64,000 bases of DNA, taken from assembly GCA_036925085.1 (NCBI GenBank), contig JAUPFP010000156.1, positions 62,001 to 126,000 of the forward strand, given 5' to 3'. Source of the DNA: Brachycybe producta. Lineage: Eukaryota; Arthropoda; Diplopoda; Playtdesmida; Andrognathidae. A model generated the notes under the pieces. It searched no databases, was not told the origin of the DNA, and saw only the letters and a list, made by a program, of their open reading frames with translations. This document shows, in pieces, positions 53,901 to 64,000 of the stretch. Both the position numbers and the translations under genes were made by a program. Positions within the stretch are counted from its first letter, which is position 1. Every line of letters begins with the position of its first letter.

Positions 53901-53990
53901 TTCAACCTTAAACGTAAAACGTTAAACGTTCAACCTTAAACGTGAAACCTTAAACGTGAAACCTTAAACGTGAAACATTAAACGTGAAAC
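47951..53990 (+). repeat. Direct array between the 1.1-kb and 1.5-kb HOR families
   Basis: This stretch mixes members of several families. It holds CCTTCAACC plus AAAAGTTAAACC units (48,170-48,540), a consensus run (48,610-48,740), CCTCAAA block 6 with its cassette, an ATGATCAACC marker set (50,296), and a 50.4-52.4 kb segment that is an outlying copy of the 54-60 kb HOR (TATACG marker at 50,715). 52.4-53.8 kb returns to CAGCC and ATGATCAACC units. No unique sequence is seen. Confidence 0.8.
49443..49652 (+). repeat. CCTCAAA variant block 6 (last)
   Basis: Fifteen units, including CGTGCAACCTCTAACG as in blocks 4 and 5, then the CGTCCAAAATT cassette. No CCTCAAA block is seen after this point, so the subfamily is confined to 32.6-49.7 kb. 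Confidence 0.92.
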
Positions 53991-53999
53991 CTTAAACGT

Positions 54000-55564
54000 G
54001 AAACCTTAAACGTGAAACCTTAAACGTTCAACCTTAAACGTTCAACATTAAATGTTCAACCTTAAACGTGAAACCTTAAACGTTCAACCTTAAACGTAAA
54101 ACGTTAAACGTTCAACCTTATACGTGAAACCTTAATTGTTCAACCTTAAACGTTCAACCTTAAACGTTCAAGCTTAAACATTCAACCTTAAACGTTCAAA
54201 ATTAAACGTTCAACCTAAAACGTTCAACCTTAAACGTTCAACTTTAAACGTTCAACCTTAAACGTTCAATCTTAAACGTTCAACATTAAACGTTCAACCT
54301 TAAACGTTCAATCTTAAAAGTTCAACCTTAAACGTTCAACCTTAAACGTTCAACCTTAAACGTTCAACCTTAAACATTAAACCTTAAATGTTCAACCTTA
54401 AACGTGAAACCTTAAACGTTGAACCTTAAACGTTCAACCTAAAACGTTCAACCTTAAACGTTCAACCTTAAACGTGAAACCTTAAATGTAAAACCTTAAA
54501 CGTTCAATCTTAAACATTCAACATTAAACGTTCAACCTTAAACGATGAACCTTAAACGTTCAACCTTAAACGTTCAACCTTAAACGTTCAACCTTAAACG
54601 TTCAACCTTAAACTTTCAACCTTAAAAGTTCAACCTTAAACGTTCAACCTTAAACGTTCAACCTTAAACGTTCAACCTTAAACGTTCAAGCTTAAACATT
54701 CAACCTTAAACGTTCAAAATTAAACGTTCAACCTAAAACGTTCAACCTTAAACGTTCAACCTTAAACGTTCAACCTTAAACGTTCAACCTTAAACGTTCA
54801 ACCTTAAACGTTCAACCTTAAACGTTCAACCTTAAACGTTCAACCTTAAACGTTCAACCTTAAACGTTCAACCTTAAACGTTCAACCTTAAACCTTCAAC
54901 CTTAAACGTTCAACCTTAAAAGTTAAACCTTAAACGTTCAACCTTAAACATTCAACCATAAATGTTCAACCTTAAACGTTCAACCTTCAACGTTCAACCT
55001 TAAACGATGAACCTTAAATGTTCAACCTTAAACGTTCAACCTTAAACGTTCAACCTAAAATGTTCAACCTTAAACGTTCAATCTTAAACGTTCAACCTTA
55101 AACGTGAAACCTTAAACGTTCAACCTAAAACGTTCAACCTTAAACGTTCAACCTTAAACGTTCAACCTTAAACGTTCAACCTTAAACGTTCAACCTTAAA
55201 CGTTCAACCTTAAACCTTCAACCTTAAACGTTCAACCTTAAAAGTTAAACCTTAAACGTTCAACCTTAAACGTTCAACCTTAAACGTTCAACCTTATACG
55301 TTCAACCTTAAACGTTCAACCTTAAACGTTCAACCTTAAACGTTCAACCTTAAACGTTCAACCTTAAACGTTCAACCTTAAACATTCAACCTTAAACGTT
55401 CAACCTTAAACGTTCAACCTTAAACGTTCAACCTTAAATGTTCAACCTTAAACGTTCAACGTTAAACGTTCAACCTTAAACGTTCAATCTTAAACGTTCA
55501 ACCTTAAACGTTCAACCTTAAAAGTTCAACCTTAAACGTTCAACCTTAAACGTTCAACCTTAAA
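54000..55564 (+). repeat. 1.5-kb HOR array, copy 1
   Basis: Marker TATACGTGAAACC with TTAATTG starts at 54,119. The next occurrence is 1,540 bp (110 units) later at 55,659. This copy lacks the CGATCAACC unit of the later copies and has an intact 14-bp unit where they share a 1-bp deletion. Confidence 0.85.
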
Positions 55565-57173
55565 CGATCAACCTTAAACGTTCAACATTAAATGTTCAAC
55601 CTTAAACGTGAAACCTTAAACGTTCAACCTTAAACGTAAAACGTTAAACGTTCAACCTTATACGTGAAACCTTAATTGTTCAACCTTAAACGTTCAACCT
55701 TAAACGTTCAAGCTTAAACATTCAACCTTAAACGTTCAAAATTAAACGTTCAACCTAAAACGTTCAACCTTAAACGTTCAATCTTAAACGTTCAACATTA
55801 AACGTTCAACCTTAAACGTTCAATCTTAAAAGTTCAACCTTAAACGTTCAACCTTAAACGTTCAACCTTAAACATTAAACCTTAAATGTTCAACCTTAAA
55901 CGTGAAACCTTAAACGTTGAACCTTAAACGTTCAACCTAAAACGTTCAACCTTAAACGTTCAACCTTAAACGTGAAACCTTAAATGTAAAACCTTAAACG
56001 TTCAATCTTAAACATTCAACATTAAACGTTCAACCTTTAACGTTCAACCTTAAACGTTCAACCTTAAACGTTCAACCTTAAACGTTAAACCTTAAACATT
56101 CAACCTTAAATGTTCAACCTTAAATGTTCAACCTTAAATGATGAACCTTAAACGTTCAACCTTAAACGTTCAACCTTAAACGTTCAACCTTAAACGTTCA
56201 ACCTTAAACGTTCAACTTTAAACTTTCAACCTTAAAAGTTCAACCTTAAACGTTCAACCTTAACGTTCAACCTTAAACGTTCAACCTTAAACGTTCAAGC
56301 TTAAACATTCAACCTTAAACGTTCAAAATTAAACGTTCAACCTAAAACGTTCAACCTTAAACGTTCAACCTTAAACGTTCAACCTTAAACGTTCAACCTT
56401 AAACGTTCAACCTTAAACGTTCAACCTTAAACGTTCAACCTTAAACGTTCAACCTTAAACGTTCAACCTTAAACGTTCAACCTTAAACGTTCAACCTTAA
56501 ACCTTCAACCTTAAACGTTCAACCTTAAAAGTTAAACCTTAAGCGTTCAACCTTAAACATTCAACCATAAATGTTCAACCTTAAACGTTCAACCTTCAAC
56601 GTTCAACCTTAAACGATGAACCTTAAATGTTCAACCTTAAACGTTCAACCTTAAATGTTCAACCTAAAATGTTCAACCTTAAACGTTCAATCTTAAACGT
56701 TCAACCTTAAACGTGAAACCTTAAACGTTCAACCTAAAACGTTCAACCTTAAACGTTCAACCTTAAACGTTCAACCTTAAACGTTCAACCTTAAACGTTC
56801 AACCTTAAACGTTCAACCTTAAACCTTCAACCTTAAACGTTCAACCTTAAAAGTTAAACCTTAAACGTTCAACCTTAAACGTTCAACCTTAAACGTTCAA
56901 CCTTATACGTTCAACCTTAAACGTTCAACCTTAAACGTTCAACCTTAAATGTTCAACCTTAAACGTTCAACCTTAAACGTTCAACCTTAAACATTCAACC
57001 TTAAACGTTCAACCTTAAACGTTCAACCTTAAACGTTCAACCTTAAATGTTCAACCTTAAACGTTCAACGTTAAACGTTCAACCTTAAACGTTCAACCTT
57101 AAACGTTCAACCTTAAACGTTCAACCTTAAAAGTTCAACCTTAAACGTTCAACCTTAAACGTTCAACCTTAAA
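55565..57173 (+). repeat. 1.5-kb HOR array, copy 2 (1,609 bp)
   Basis: Bounded by CGATCAACC at 55,565 and 57,174. The length is 115 units minus 1 bp, and the missing base is the shortened unit CCTTAACG at 56,258. Internal order: TATACG, CAAAATT, GTTGAACC, ATGTAAAACC, CGATGAACC, CAAGCTT, CCTTCAACC, CCATAAATG. Confidence 0.9.
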
Positions 57174-58656
57174 CGATCAACCTTAAACGTTCAACATTAA
57201 ATGTTCAACCTTAAACGTGAAACCTTAAACGTGAAACCTTAAACGTTCAACCTTAAACGTAAAACGTTAAACGTTCAACCTTATACGTGAAACCTTAATT
57301 GTTCAACCTTAAACGTTCAACCTTAAACGTTCAAGCTTAAACATTCAACCTTAAACGTTCAAAATTAAACGTTCAACCTAAAACGTTCAACCTTAAACGT
57401 TCAACTTTAAACGTTCAACCTTAAACGTTCAATCTTAAACGTTCAACATTAAACGTTCAACCTTAAACGTTCAATCTTAAAAGTTCAACCTTAAACGTTC
57501 AACCTTAAACGTTCAACCTTAAACATTAAACCTTAAATGTTCAACCTTAAACGTGAAACCTTAAACGTTGAACCTTAAACGTTCAACCTAAAACGTTCAA
57601 CCTTAAACGTTCAACCTTAAACGTGAAACCTTAAATGTAAAACCTTAAACGTTCAATCTTAAACATTCAACATTAAACGTTCAACCTTTAACGTTCAACC
57701 TTAAACGTTCAACCTTAAACGTTCAACCTTAAACGTTAAACCTTAAACATTCAACCTTAAATGTTCAACCTTAAATGTTCAACCTTAAACGATGAACCTT
57801 AAACGTTCAACCTTAAACGTTCAACCTTAAACGTTCAACCTTAAACGTTCAACCTTAAACGTTCAACCTTAAACTTTCAACCTTAAAAGTTCAACCTTAA
57901 ACGTTCAACCTTAACGTTCAACCTTAAACGTTCAACCTTAAACGTTCAAGCTTAAACATTCAACCTTAAACGTTCAAAATTAAACGTTCAACCTAAAACG
58001 TTCAACCTTAAACGTTCAACCTTAAACGTTCAGCCTTAAACGTTCAACCTTAAACGTTCAACCTTAAACGTTCAACCTTAAACGTTCAACCTTAAACGTT
58101 CAACCTTAAACGTTCAACCTTAAACGTTCAACCTTAAATGTTCAACCTAAAATGTTCAACCTTAAACGTTCAATCTTAAACGTTCAACCTTAAACGTGAA
58201 ACCTTAAACGTTCAACCTAAAACGTTCAACCTTAAACGTTCAACCTTAAACGTTCAACCTTAAACGTTCAACCTTAAACGTTCAACCTTAAACGTTCAAC
58301 CTTAAACCTTCAACCTTAAACGTTCAACCTTAAAAGTTAAACCTTAAACGTTCAACCTTAAACGTTCAACCTTAAACGTTCAACCTTATACGTTCAACCT
58401 TAAACGTTCAACCTTAAACGTTCAACCTTAAATGTTCAACCTTAAACGTTCAACCTTAAACGTTCAACCTTAAACATTCAACCTTAAACGTTCAACCTTA
58501 AACGTTCAACCTTAAACGTTCAACCTTAAATGTTCAACCTTAAACGTTCAACGTTAAACGTTCAACCTTAAACGTTCAACCTTAAACGTTCAACCTTAAA
58601 CGTTCAACCTTAAAAGTTCAACCTTAAACGTTCAACCTTAAACGTTCAACCTTAAA
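57174..58656 (+). repeat. 1.5-kb HOR array, copy 3 (1,483 bp)
   Basis: Bounded by CGATCAACC at 57,174 and 58,657; 106 units minus 1 bp. It shares the CCTTAACG deletion (57,909) and the doubled CGTGAAACC with copy 4. It lacks the first CCTTCAACC/CCATAAATG/CGATGAACC stretch present in copies 2 and 4 and carries CAGCC near 58,030 instead. Confidence 0.9.
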
Positions 58657-60300
58657 CGATCAACCTTAAACGTTCAACATTAAATGTTCAACCTTAAACG
58701 TGAAACCTTAAACGTGAAACCTTAAACGTTCAACCTTAAACGTAAAACGTTAAACGTTCAACCTTATACGTGAAACCTTAATTGTTCAACCTTAAACGTT
58801 CAACCTTAAACGTTCAAGCTTAAACATTCAACCTTAAACGTTCAAAATTAAACGTTCAACCTAAAACGTTCAACCTTAAACGTTCAACTTTAAACGTTCA
58901 ACCTTAAACGTTCAATCTTAAACGTTCAACATTAAACGTTCAACCTTAAACGTTCAATCTTAAAAGTTCAACCTTAAACGTTCAACCTTAAACGTTCAAC
59001 CTTAAACATTAAACCTTAAATGTTCAACCTTAAACGTGAAACCTTAAACGTTGAACCTTAAACGTTCAACCTAAAACGTTCAACCTTAAACGTTCAACCT
59101 TAAACGTGAAACCTTAAATGTAAAACCTTAAACGTTCAATCTTAAACATTCAACATTAAACGTTCAACCTTTAACGTTCAACCTTAAACGTTCAACCTTA
59201 AACGTTCAACCTTAAACGTTAAACCTTAAACATTCAACCTTAAATGTTCAACCTTAAATGTTCAACCTTAAACGATGAACCTTAAACGTTCAACCTTAAA
59301 CGTTCAACCTTAAACGTTCAACCTTAAACGTTCAACCTTAAACGTTCAACCTTAAACTTTCAACCTTAAAAGTTCAACCTTAAACGTTCAACCTTAACGT
59401 TCAACCTTAAACGTTCAACCTTAAACGTTCAAGCTTAAACATTCAACCTTAAACGTTCAAAATTAAACGTTCAACCTAAAACGTTCAACCTTAAACGTTC
59501 AACCTTAAACGTTCAACCTTAAACGTTCAACCTTAAACGTTCAACCTTAAACGTTCAACCTTAAACGTTCAACCTTAAACGTTCAACCTTAAACGTTCAA
59601 CCTTAAACGTTCAACCTTAAACGTTCAACCTTAAACGTTCAACCTTAAACCTTCAACCTTAAACGTTGAACCTTAAAAGTTAAACCTTAAACGTTCAACC
59701 TTAAACATTCAACCATAAATGTTCAACCTTAAACGTTCAACCTTCAACGTTCAACCTTAAACGATGAACCTTAAATGTTCAACCTTAAACGTTCAACCTT
59801 AAACGTTCAACCTAAAATGTTCAACCTTAAACGTTCAATCTTAAACGTTCAACCTTAAACGTGAAACCTTAAACGTTCAACCTAAAACGTTCAACCTTAA
59901 ACGTTCAACCTTAAACGTTCAACCTTAAACGTTCAACCTTAAACGTTCAACCTTAAACGTTCAACCTTAAACCTTCAACCTTAAACGTTCAACCTTAAAA
60001 GTTAAACCTTAAACGTTCAACCTTAAACGTTCAACCTTAAACGTTCAACCTTATACATTCAACCTTAAACGTTCAACCTTAAACGTTCAACCTTAAACGT
60101 TCAACCTTAAACGTTCAACCTTAAACGTTCAACCTTAAACATTCAACCTTAAACGTTCAACCTTAAACGTTCAACCTTAAACGTTCAACCTTAAATGTTC
60201 AACCTTAAACGTTCAACGTTAAACGTTCAACCTTAAACGTTCAACCTTAAACGTTCAACCTTAAACGTTCAACCTTAAAAGTTCAACCTTAAACGTTCAA
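58657..60300 (+). repeat. 1.5-kb HOR array, copy 4
   Basis: Starts with CGATCAACC, has TATACG at 58,765 and the shared CCTTAACG deletion at 59,392, exactly 1,483 bp after that of copy 3. The CCATAAATG stretch missing from copy 3 is present near 59,715. Its right end passes into CAGCC units near 60,351. Confidence 0.88.
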
Positions 60301-61680
60301 CCTTAAACGTTCAACCTTAAACGTTCAACCTTAAACGTTCAATCTTAAACGTTCAGCCTTAAACGTTCAACCTTAAACGTTCAACCTTAAACGTTCAACC
60401 TTAAACGTTCAACCTTAAACGTGAAACCTTAAAAGTTCAACCTTAAACGTGAAACGTTAAACGTGAAACCTTAAATGTAAAACCTTAAACGTTCAACCTT
60501 AAACGTTCAACCTTAAACGTTCAACCTTAAACCTTCAACCTTAAACGTTCAACCTTAAAAGTTAAACCTTAAACGTTCAACCTTAAACGTTCAACCTTAA
60601 ACGTTCAACCTTAAACGTTCAACCTTAAACGTTCAACCTTAAACGTTCAACCTTAAACCTTCAACCTTAAACGTTCAACCTTAAAAGTTAAACCTTAAAC
60701 GTTCAACCTTAAACATTCAACCATAAATGTTCAACCTTAAACGTTCAACCTTCAACGTTCAACCTTAAACGATGAACCTTAAATGTTCAACCTTAAACGT
60801 TCAACCTTAAACGTTCAACCTAAAATGTTCAACCATAAACGTTCAATCTTAAACGTTCAACCTTAAACGTGAAACCTTAAACGTTCAACCTAAAACGTTC
60901 AACCTTAAACGTTCAACCTTAAACGTTCAACCTTAAACGTTCAACCTTAAATGTTCAACCTTAAACGTTCAACCTTAAACCTTCAACCTTAAACGTTCAA
61001 CCTTAAAAGTTAAACCTTAAACGTTCAACCTTAAACGTTCAACCTTAAACGTTCAACCTTATACGTTCAACCTTAAACGTTCAACCTTAAACGTTCAACC
61101 TTAAACGTTCAACCTTAAACGTTCAACCTTAAACGTTCAACCTTAAACATTCAACCTTAAACGTTCAACCTTAAACGTTCAACCTTAAACGTTCAACCTT
61201 AAATGTTCAACCTTAAACGTTCAACGTTAAACGTTCAACCTTAAACGTTCAACCTTAAACGTTCAACCTTAAACGTTCAACCTTAAAAGTTCAACCTTAA
61301 ACGTTCAACCTTAAACGTTCAACCTTAAACGTTCAACCTTAAACGTTCAAGCTTAAATGTTCAACCTTAAACATTCAACCTTAAACGTTCAACCTTAAAC
61401 GTTCAAGCTTAAACGTTCAAGCTTAAATGTTCAACCTTAAACGTTCAACCTTAACCGTTCAAAATTAAACGTTCAACCTTAAACGTTCAACCTTAAACGT
61501 TCAACCTTAAACGTTCAACCTTAAACGTTCAATCTTAAACGTTCAGCCTTAAACGTTCAACCTTAAACGTTCAACCTTAAACGTTCAACCTTAAACGTTC
61601 AACCTTAAACGTGAAACCTTAAAAGTTCAACCTTAAACGTGAAACGTTAAACGTGAAACCTTAAATGTAAAACCTTAAAC
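60301..61680 (+). repeat. 1,190-bp duplication (85 units)
   Basis: CAGCC units at 60,351 and 61,541 and the rare CGTGAAACGTTAAACG at about 60,450 and 61,640 are each 1,190 bp apart. Between them lies another CCTTCAACC/CCATAAATG/TTATACG segment of the 1.5-kb family. A related CAGCC block is seen near 52,571. Confidence 0.88.
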
Positions 61681-64000
61681 GTTCAACCTTAAACGTTCAA
61701 CCTTAAACGTTCAACCTTAAACGTTCAACCTTAAACGTTCAACCTTAAACGTTCAACCTTAAACGTTCAACCTTAATTGTTCAACCTTAAACTTTCAACC
61801 TTAAACATTCAACCTTAAATGTTCAACCTTAAATGTTCAACCTTAAACAATGAACCTTAAATGTTCAACCTTAAACGTTCAACCTTAAACGTTCAACCTT
61901 AAACGTTAAACCTTAAACGTTCAACATTAAACGTTCAACTTTAAACGTTCAACCTTAAACGTGAAACCTTAAACGTTCAACCTTAAACGTTCAACCTTAA
62001 ACGTGAAACCTTAAATGTTAAACCTTAAACGTTCAATCTTAAACGTTCAACCTTAAACGTTCAACCTTAAACGTTCAACCTAAAACGTTCAACCTTAAAC
62101 GTTCAACCTTAAACGTTCAACCTTAAACGTTCAACCTTAAACGTTCAACCTTAAACGTTCAACCTAAAACGTTCAACCTTAAACGTTCAACCTTAAACGT
62201 TCAACCTTAAACGTGAAACCTTAAACGTGAAACCTTAAACGTGAAACCTTAAATGTAAAACCTTAAACGTTCAATCTTAAACATTCAACATTAAATGTTC
62301 AACCTTTAACGTTCAATCTTAAACGTTCAACCTTAAACGTTCAACCTTAAACGTTCAACCTTAAACATTCAACCTTAAATGTTCAACCTTAAATGTTCAA
62401 CCTTAAACGATGAACCTTAAATGTTCAACCTTAAACGTTCAACCTTAAACGTTCAACCTTAAACGTTCAACCTTAAACGTTCAACCTTAAACGTTCAACC
62501 TTAAAAGTTCAACCTTAAACGTTCAACTTTAAACGTTCAACCTTAAACGTTACAAACTTAAACGTTCAACCTTAAACGTTCAAAATTAAACGTTCATAAT
62601 AAAACGTTCAACCTTAAACGTTCAACCTTAAACGTTCAACCTTAAACGTTCAACCTTAAACGTTCAACCTTAAACGTTCAACCTTAAACGTTCAACCTTA
62701 AACGTTCAACCTTAAACGTTCAACCTTAAACGTTCAACCTTAAACGTTCAACCTTAAACGTTCAACCTTAAACGTTCAACCTTAAACGTTCAACCTTAAA
62801 CGTTCAACCTTAAACGTTCAACCTTAAACGTTCAACCTTAAAAGTTAAACCTTAAACGTTCAACCTTAAATGTTCAACCATAAATGTTCAACCTTAAACG
62901 TTCAACCTTAAACGTTCAACCTTAAACGATGAACCTTAAATGTTCAACCTTAAATGTTCAACCTTAAACGTTCAACCGTTAAAACGTTCAACCTTAAACG
63001 TTCAACCTTAAACGTTCAACCTTAAATGTAAAACTTTAAACCTTCAATCTTAAACGTTCAACCTTAAACGTTCAACCTTAAACGTTCAATCTTAAACGTT
63101 CAACCTAAAACGTTCAACCTTAAACGTTCAATCTTAAACATTTAACCTTAAACGTTCAACCTTAAACGTTCAACCTTAAACGTTCAACCTAAAACGTTCA
63201 ATCTTAAATGTTGAACCTTAAACGTGAAACCTTAAACGTTCAACCTTAAACGTGAAACCTTAAACGTGAAACCTTAAATGTAAAACCTTAAATGTTCAAT
63301 CTTAAACGTTCAACATTAAACGTTCAACCTTAAACGTTCAATCTTAAACGTTCAACCTTAAACGTTCAACCTTAAACGTTCAACCTTAAACATTCAACCT
63401 TAAATGTTCAACCTTAAATGTTCAACCTTAAACGTTCAACCTTAAACGTTCAACCTTAAACGTTCAAGCTTAAACGTTCAACCTTAAACGTTCAACCTTA
63501 AACGTTCAACCTTAAACGTTCAACCTTAAACGTTCAACCTTAAACGTTCAACCTTAAACGTTCAACCTTAAACGTTCAACCTTAAACGTTCAACCTTAAA
63601 CGTTCAACCTTAAACGTTCAACCTTAAACGTTCAACCTTAAACGTTCAACCTTAAACGTTCAACCTTAAACGTTCAACCTTAAACGTTCCACCTTAAACG
63701 TGAAACCTTAAACGTGAAACCTTAAACGTTAAACCTTAAACGTTCAACCTTAGACGTTCAACCTTAAACGAGAAACCTTAAACGTGAAACCTTAAACGTT
63801 CAACCTTAAACGTTCAACCTTAAATGTTCAACCTTAAACGTTCAACCTTAAACGTTCAACCTTAATTGTTCAACCTTAAACGTTCAACCTTAAACATTCA
63901 ACCTTAAATGTTCAACCTTAAATGTTCAACCTAAAACGATGAACCTTAAATGTTCAACCTTAAACGTTCAACCTTAAACGTTCAACCTTAAACGTTCAAC
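61681..64000 (+). repeat. Right-hand end of the window: mixed array
   Basis: Variant units of the CGATGAACC and ATGTAAAACC type alternate with consensus runs (62,600-62,830 and 63,480-63,680). A few phase breaks occur, for example CGTTACAAAC near 62,548 and CAACCGTTAAAACG near 62,974. The array runs off the window edge. Confidence 0.85.
63690..63940 (+). repeat. CGAGAAACC plus TTAATTG cassette, occurrence 4
   Basis: The cassette reappears about 41 kb after occurrence 3, in the same order, including CCTAAAACGATGAACC near 63,930. HOR families are therefore interleaved rather than confined to one domain. Confidence 0.85.

Larger units (their letters stand above)
1..64000 (+). repeat. 14-bp satellite array filling the whole window
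   Basis: The sequence is an uninterrupted tandem array of the unit CGTTCAACCTTAAA. Runs of identical units show the 14-bp period directly, for example 12,020-12,320 and 62,600-62,830. Each unit holds the palindrome AACGTT (the only CpG) and a TTAA. Recurrent variants are ATGTTC and ACATTC (CpG changes), CGTGAAACC, CGATGAACC, CAATCTT, CCTAAAA, CAACATT, CAAGCTT, CAAAATT, AAAAGTT, CCATAAATG and CCTCAAA. Orientation is + except in three inverted segments between 31.3 and 39.5 kb. Consensus units carry a stop in every frame each 42 bp on both strands, so the array is non-coding. Arrays of this size are typical of eukaryotic heterochromatin; the host and chromosomal position are not determinable from the window. 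Confidence 0.98.

Noticed and set aside
1-64000. CRISPR array
   Set aside because: Repeats are directly adjacent with no unique spacers, the unit is only 14 bp, and no cas genes are present.
1-64000. Telomere array
   Set aside because: CCTTAAA resembles the plant telomere motif CCCTAAA, but the period is 14 bp with an extra CGTTCAA, and the array contains HORs and inversions. I see no run of a canonical telomere repeat.
1-64000. Protein-coding repeat gene on either strand
   Set aside because: The unit length is not a multiple of 3, so stops occur in every frame each 42 bp (TAA on +, TAA and TGA on -). Short open stretches exist only where variant units cluster.
1-64000. Plasmid iterons or a bacterial replication origin
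   Set aside because: Iteron sets are a handful of copies beside a rep gene. Thousands of units without any gene do not fit.
1-64000. CENP-B box in the unit
   Set aside because: The unit lacks the conserved CENP-B box core bases. A centromeric role stays possible, but not on this ground.
1-64000. TATA-like promoters at TTATACG and CCATAAATG units
   Set aside because: These are single-base variants of the consensus unit copied along with the HORs; nothing downstream is transcribable as a gene.

Overview
The window is one continuous array of a 14-bp satellite repeat from the first base to the last. I found no gene, RNA gene, mobile element or unique-sequence island. The consensus unit on the + strand is CGTTCAACCTTAAA (reverse complement TTTAAGGTTGAACG, 5 of 14 bases G/C). 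At this unit length about 4,570 units fit in 64 kb. Both window edges lie inside the array, so the true array is longer. Tens of kilobases of a short tandem repeat point to eukaryotic heterochromatin (centromeric, pericentromeric or subtelomeric). I cannot name the species: nothing outside the repeat is present and I do not recognise the unit as a published satellite.

The array is a mosaic of variant units organised as higher-order repeats (HORs). Layout: (1) 1-2,040, variant-rich, largely in 14-bp phase. (2) 2,050-11,700, same variants but with many 1-2 bp indels that break the phase; a segment beginning at 1 recurs at about 5,768. (3) 11,700-15,630, long runs of near-perfect consensus. (4) 15,635-16,262, a local 504-bp duplication with CCTTGAA units and one single-unit inversion. 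(5) 16,490-18,765, two copies of a 1,274-bp (91-unit) HOR. (6) 18,770-30,580, HOR copies offset by 2,114, 2,044, 1,988 and 1,260 bp. (7) 30,587-40,677, three copies of a roughly 3.0-3.5 kb HOR, each with an inverted segment: 31,292-32,848, 34,770-35,865 and 37,786-39,468. (8) 40,678-53,800, direct array with CCTCAAA blocks and a 1,134-bp (81-unit) tandem duplication at 45,690-47,950. (9) 54,000-60,300, four tandem copies of a 1.48-1.62 kb HOR. (10) 60,300-64,000, a 1,190-bp duplication and return of the cassette seen near 5.7, 20.3 and 22.4 kb.

Because 14 is not a multiple of 3, the TAA of the consensus falls in every + frame once per 42 bp, and the - strand likewise meets TAA and TGA, so canonical stretches cannot encode protein. 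Copy offsets are nearly always exact multiples of 14, which fits unequal exchange in register. The commonest single-base variants hit the only CpG of the unit (CG to TG or CA), as expected from 5-methylcytosine decay. The most notable structure is the family of composite HORs with precise orientation switches at 30.6-40.7 kb.
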